From NCBI GenBank assembly GCA_003451785.1, contig DMJL01000131.1, positions 1-9,951 of the forward strand: a DNA stretch of 9,951 nucleotides, read 5' to 3'. The notes below the pieces were generated by a model, which was given only the letters and a program-made list of their open reading frames with translations, did no database searches and was not told where the DNA came from. The position numbers were made by a program, and so were the translations under genes. Shown here piece after piece: positions 6,841 through 9,951 of this stretch. Origin of the DNA: Bacteroidales bacterium. Lineage in GTDB: Bacteria > Bacteroidota > Bacteroidia > Bacteroidales > UBA7960. Position 1 is the first letter of the stretch; every line of letters begins with the position of its first letter.

Positions 6841-6936
6841 ATTTTGCCTCAGCTACCTGTAAGCAAAAGAAAGCGCTGCTGTAACATTTTTTAGCCCTTG
6901 CCGTCATACATCAGTAAACCAAAACCAATCAAAAAA

Positions 6937-7671
6937 ATGAAAACCTTAAAGCCACTTCACATCTGGTTCGTGTCTTTTGCATTATTCATCACCATGGCTT
7001 CGTGCGTGCTTGTCGATAGCAGGTCTATTGCAGGCGACGGTAATTTGGTAACCGACACCTTATCTCTTGAGCGTTTTGAAAATATTGATTTAGGCGGAAT
7101 GTTTAATGTTACCTTAACCAGGGGTAACAACCCGCAGGTAATCATTGAAACAGACTCGAATCTGATGGAGCTTGTAAATATTCAGGTCAAAGCAGGAACT
7201 CTGACTATCAGCACCCGCAACAACCAGATTCTAAGACCAACGCGAAGCAATCTAACAATAACCTATCCTGAGTTGACCCGGGTGAGCATATCGGGAGCTG
7301 GCACATTGCGCTCGACAGAGCCTGTCGAAAGCCGCGAGTTGACCTTCGATATCAGTGGGGCCGGAGAGATTGACCTGATAGTTGATGCCCGGATTTTGCG
7401 AACCAATTTGTCGGGCGCAGGCGATTTAAGGCTCAAAGGGGAAGCCGGACAACATTATATTGATCTTTCGGGGGCAAGCCACCTGCAAAGCGCCAACCTG
7501 ATTACCCGCGAAACCCTCATTAGCCTATCCGGAGCCGGCTCAGCCGAAGTTTATGCATCCGAACTAATCGATGCCAGCTTGAGCGGTGTAGGCTCTATAA
7601 GGTATTATGGCAACCCAGCCCAAAGGAAAGTGAGTAGCGCCGGGATTGGAACAATAAGAAGCGGCAATTAG
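6937..7671 (+). CDS. DUF2807 (head GIN domain) lipoprotein
   Basis: Envelope lipoprotein of unknown function; the Pfam name 'putative auto-transporter adhesin' is a guess from fold, not proven activity. From the ATG at 6937 (244 residues) there is a signal peptide MKTLKPLH followed by a hydrophobic core and the lipobox TMASC, lipidated at Cys23. The preceding 13 codons back to a TTG at 6898 are rich in Lys/Pro and would spoil the signal peptide, so 6937 is preferred. After GDGNLVTDTLSLERFENIDLGGMFNVTLTRG, the second half consists of seven turns of an SGAG-type motif starting near residues 119, 140, 159, 178, 198, 216 and 235, a period of 18-21 residues that suits a beta-helix or beta-solenoid. 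No acidic cluster follows the lipid cysteine. A related barrel-fused gene begins 44 bp downstream, probably in the same transcript. Confidence 0.9.
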   Translation: MKTLKPLHIWFVSFALFITMASCVLVDSRSIAGDGNLVTDTLSLERFENIDLGGMFNVTLTRGNNPQVIIETDSNLMELVNIQVKAGTLTISTRNNQILRPTRSNLTITYPELTRVSISGAGTLRSTEPVESRELTFDISGAGEIDLIVDARILRTNLSGAGDLRLKGEAGQHYIDLSGASHLQSANLITRETLISLSGAGSAEVYASELIDASLSGVGSIRYYGNPAQRKVSSAGIGTIRSGN

Positions 7672-7715
7672 TGATAAGCAATTTTCGATGGTAAATGAGT
7701 TTTAATGTTTCTTTT

Positions 7716-9140
7716 ATGAATAAAATCTTTTTTTCAGCAATAATTCTTCTGGTTGCTCCATTTATAGTTGCAGCACAGCAATTTACAGTTACACCTTTCA
7801 CAGGTGTAGAGGCTACCGGTATGTTTACAATTCATCTTTCACAAGGTGAGAACCATGAAGTTACCATCGATGCCGACCAAAGGATACTACCAAATGTTTC
7901 AGTAGAGGTTGTTGGCGATATGCTGGTGCTAAGAGATGTGGGAACTGCCCGCAATATTACTCGCATTGAAGCACGGATTACGGCACCATATTTTATGAAA
8001 CTTCAGGCAGGTGATTTGGTTTCCTTTTCGAGCGAACAACCGCTTCGGTCACCTTTACTTTACTTGGATGGCAGAAATGCATCGCGCTTTGATTTGCAAG
8101 TCGAAACCGAAAAACTAACCACAAATTTGAGCGGCGCAAGTAGGGCAAGCCTACAAGGAATTGCAACCGTGCATTCCGCAATACTTTCCGGATCTGCAAA
8201 GGTAGATGCACTCAATTTGGAAACAGTAAGCACCGAGGTTGATATATCGGGGGCATCCAACGCATCGGTGTTGGCCGCCACCATTATTTCTGGCAGAGCA
8301 AGTGGGGCATCGCAACTTACCATAAAGGGAAACCCCGTTTTGCAAAATATCGAACTATCGGGTATGGCATCTGTCGAGAATCTTAATGATGACCATGAGC
8401 CAATATCACAAGCTGAAAGCAAAACCGAAAGGGTGAGGGTAGGCCCGGTAGAAATAAGGATAAACGAAGATGATGATGTAGAGGTAGAGCGCCGCCGCAG
8501 CAATCGTCAGTTCAGAAGCAATTGGACGGGATTTGAATTAGGGATAAATGGTTATTTAACCCCTGCCCACAACCTTACAATGCCCTTTGGGCATGAGCCG
8601 TTCGAATTGCGATATGAACGATCTATTGCCGTGAACCTGAACCTTTTTCAGCAAAACTTAAACCTTTTTCGCTATAGGCTTGGTCTTTTTACCGGTATCG
8701 GAATTGGTTGGAATAATTATCGATTTGGCAATGAAAAAGTATTAATAAAAGGTTCGCATTCCGTTGATTTTGTCCCTGTTGATGTACAAGGAATGCGCCA
8801 AAATAGGCTTACTGTAACTTGGTTGAATGTGCCTTTCATGATGGAATATCAGGGTGGAGGTCATCGTGGTCGTAAGACTTTCTATCTGTCGGCGGGATTG
8901 AATGTTGGCGCCCGTATAGGTTCATATTCCAAACAAGTATATTTTCCCAACAATGATAGAGAAAAAAGACGCACCCGCGACGATTTTTTTCTTAACCCCT
9001 TCAGATACGATTTGCAAGCAAGAGTAGGCATTGGCAGTGTTGGGCTATTTGCTTCCTACTCTCTCAATGGATTATTTCGCGACAATAGAGGTCCGCAACT
9101 TCACCCATTTTCGGTTGGTGTGCTACTGGTTAATTTTTAG
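7716..9140 (+). CDS. DUF2807 domain fused to an outer-membrane beta-barrel
   Basis: Predicted outer-membrane protein of unknown function. From the ATG at 7716 (474 residues) it has a Sec signal peptide, MNKIFFSAIILLVAPFIVAA, probably cleaved before Gln21. Residues about 22-225 form a DUF2807 domain homologous to the upstream lipoprotein (GMFTIHLSQGENHEVTIDAD against GMFNVTLTRGNNPQVIIETD), with SGAS/SGSA/SGMA turns in place of SGAG. A charged linker (about 226-268, with EDDDVEVERRR) leads to a barrel from Trp270 (WTGFELGINGY) to the C-terminal VNF. The barrel has alternating hydrophobic strands, GLFTGIGIGWNNY and FYLSAGLNVGARIG among them, resembling the OMP beta-barrel families common in Bacteroidota. 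The C-terminal aromatic residue suits BAM-dependent assembly. Seven codons upstream an ATG at 7695 is possible, but 7716 gives a cleaner signal peptide. The domain order resembles an autotransporter, but passenger exposure is inference. Confidence 0.88.
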   Translation: MNKIFFSAIILLVAPFIVAAQQFTVTPFTGVEATGMFTIHLSQGENHEVTIDADQRILPNVSVEVVGDMLVLRDVGTARNITRIEARITAPYFMKLQAGDLVSFSSEQPLRSPLLYLDGRNASRFDLQVETEKLTTNLSGASRASLQGIATVHSAILSGSAKVDALNLETVSTEVDISGASNASVLAATIISGRASGASQLTIKGNPVLQNIELSGMASVENLNDDHEPISQAESKTERVRVGPVEIRINEDDDVEVERRRSNRQFRSNWTGFELGINGYLTPAHNLTMPFGHEPFELRYERSIAVNLNLFQQNLNLFRYRLGLFTGIGIGWNNYRFGNEKVLIKGSHSVDFVPVDVQGMRQNRLTVTWLNVPFMMEYQGGGHRGRKTFYLSAGLNVGARIGSYSKQVYFPNNDREKRRTRDDFFLNPFRYDLQARVGIGSVGLFASYSLNGLFRDNRGPQLHPFSVGVLLVNF

Positions 9141-9285
9141 ATGAAAACTTTTGCCATTAAAATTTGCTAATTGGCTTCAGATTTGGGATTTATTAACAAA
9201 AGGACTCCGAAATGTACATACCACAATTTGCCAAACATTGTATGGCAATCCTGTAACTTAGTTGTTCTGCTTTTTTAGTTCCAAA

Positions 9286-9302
9286 TACTTTTCCTAATTT
9301 TA
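9286..9302 (+). promoter_or_regulatory. Candidate -7 region of the yebC promoter
   Basis: Two overlapping near matches to TAnnTTTG lie before the ATG at 9329: TACTTTTC at 9286-9293 and TAATTTTA at 9295-9302. Upstream TTG at 9262-9264 (21-nt spacer) or TTA at 9275-9277 (17-nt spacer) could serve as the -33 box, but neither spacing is ideal. The rest of the 188-bp gap from 9141 shows no gene and no convincing terminator. Confidence 0.3.
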
Positions 9303-9328
9303 CAGCCCAATTTTTTAAGGCAAAATCT

Positions 9329-9951
9329 ATGTCAGGTCACAGCAAATGGTCAACCATAAAAAGGAAGAAGGGCGCATTGGATGCCAAGCGTTCCAAGATA
9401 TTTTCTAAAATTATAAAAGAAATTACCGTTGCAGTACGAGAGGGGGTAGCCGACCCCGAAGGTAATCCCCGCTTGCGATTGGCCATTGCCAATGCCAAGG
9501 GCGTTAATATGCCCAAAGACAATATCCAAAGAGCCATTTCAAAAGCCGGGGATAAGAGTGCCGGGAATTTTACCGAGGTTACCTACGAAGGTTATGCCAA
9601 CTTTGGTGTAGCTGTCTATATTGATTGCCTAACCGATAATTTGCAGCGCACGGTTGCAAACATTCGATCGTATTTCAACAAGCACAATGGCAAGTTGGAA
9701 ACCAACGGAGCATTAAGCTTTATTTTCGACCGCAAGGGCGTATTTAGCGTACCCGTTAAAAATCTTCAAGAAGATGATTTTATCATGACGGTGATAGATG
9801 CTGGAGCTGAGGATGTAGAAGTCGAAGATCAGTTTTTTACTATTTATACTGCCTTGGAAGATTTTGGCAGTATGCAGAAAAAATTAGAAGAGATGGGTCT
9901 TGAAGTCGAAAACGCGCAATTGCAACGAATCCCAAAAACAACCGTAAAACT
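9329..9951 (+). CDS. yebC: YebC/TACO1-family protein, cut by the window edge
   Basis: Member of the YebC/PmpR/TACO1 family, described in various bacteria as a DNA-binding transcription regulator and, more recently, as a factor helping ribosomes through difficult peptides; the mitochondrial homologue is a translational activator. The start MSGHSKWSTIKRKKGALDAKRSKIF is diagnostic. It continues with REGVADPEGNPRLRLAIANAK, NMPKDNIQRAI, YEGYANFGVAVYIDCLTDNLQRTV and the acidic domain with AGAEDVEVED. The frame is open for 207 codons to the last base, so perhaps 30-40 residues are missing off the edge, given the family length of about 235-250. It follows the barrel gene by 188 bp and is probably an independent unit. 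Confidence 0.96.
   Translation, partial: MSGHSKWSTIKRKKGALDAKRSKIFSKIIKEITVAVREGVADPEGNPRLRLAIANAKGVNMPKDNIQRAISKAGDKSAGNFTEVTYEGYANFGVAVYIDCLTDNLQRTVANIRSYFNKHNGKLETNGALSFIFDRKGVFSVPVKNLQEDDFIMTVIDAGAEDVEVEDQFFTIYTALEDFGSMQKKLEEMGLEVENAQLQRIPKTTVK

Noticed and set aside
7291..7650. Regularly spaced SGAG-coding repeats as a CRISPR or DNA-level repeat array
   Set aside because: The period is at protein level only. Codons for SGAG differ from copy to copy, spacing varies from 54 to 63 nt, and there are no identical DNA repeats.
8060..8503. Minus-strand open frame of 147 codons within the barrel-fusion gene
   Set aside because: It is rich in Ser and Ala because it is antisense to the SGAS repeats of a firmly identified plus-strand gene; no domain or start context was seen.

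Overview
The window looks like a piece of a Bacteroidota (Bacteroidetes) chromosome. The protein families point there: a DnaG and a PheS of Bacteroidota type, a lipoprotein cyclophilin, and two DUF2807 (head GIN domain) proteins, one of them joined to an outer-membrane beta-barrel. Genes lack clear Shine-Dalgarno sequences, and at least one promoter (4708-4736) matches the Bacteroidota sigma-factor consensus TTG-N18/19-TAnnTTTG. Base composition is moderately AT-rich and even. I see no phage, IS transposase, CRISPR array, tRNA or rRNA.

Layout. Positions 84-863 (+) encode a family 2 glycosyltransferase. Its expected C-terminal tail continues in the same frame past a TAA stop and is broken by further stops, so the gene appears to be decaying at its 3' end. 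It converges with a bile acid:sodium symporter (BASS) family transporter at 1268-2152 (-), which ends at two consecutive hairpins, the distal one a good intrinsic terminator. A 515-bp, mostly featureless gap separates the transporter from dnaG (2668-4614, +). Then comes a short gap carrying a strong-looking promoter, followed by a two-gene unit: a periplasmic lipoprotein peptidyl-prolyl isomerase (4765-5487) and pheS (5499-6527), 11 bp apart.

The 409-bp gap after pheS holds a hairpin and two diverged direct copies of a palindromic intergenic repeat rich in CGCAAAG. It is followed by two adjacent paralogues (6937-7671 and 7716-9140). The first is a lipoprotein made almost entirely of a DUF2807 domain with SGAG-type turns every 18-21 residues. 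The second is a secreted DUF2807 domain fused to an outer-membrane beta-barrel. The window ends inside a YebC/TACO1-type gene (9329 to the edge).

How the genes fit together. Most of the window is housekeeping: primer synthesis (DnaG), Phe-tRNA charging (PheS), envelope protein folding (cyclophilin) and translation or transcription support (YebC). The accessory interest lies in the cell-envelope genes. The DUF2807 pair is the best candidate for an under-described system: a lipid-anchored and a barrel-anchored version of the same repeat domain, probably co-transcribed. The broken glycosyltransferase and the repeat pair are the other points worth a second look.
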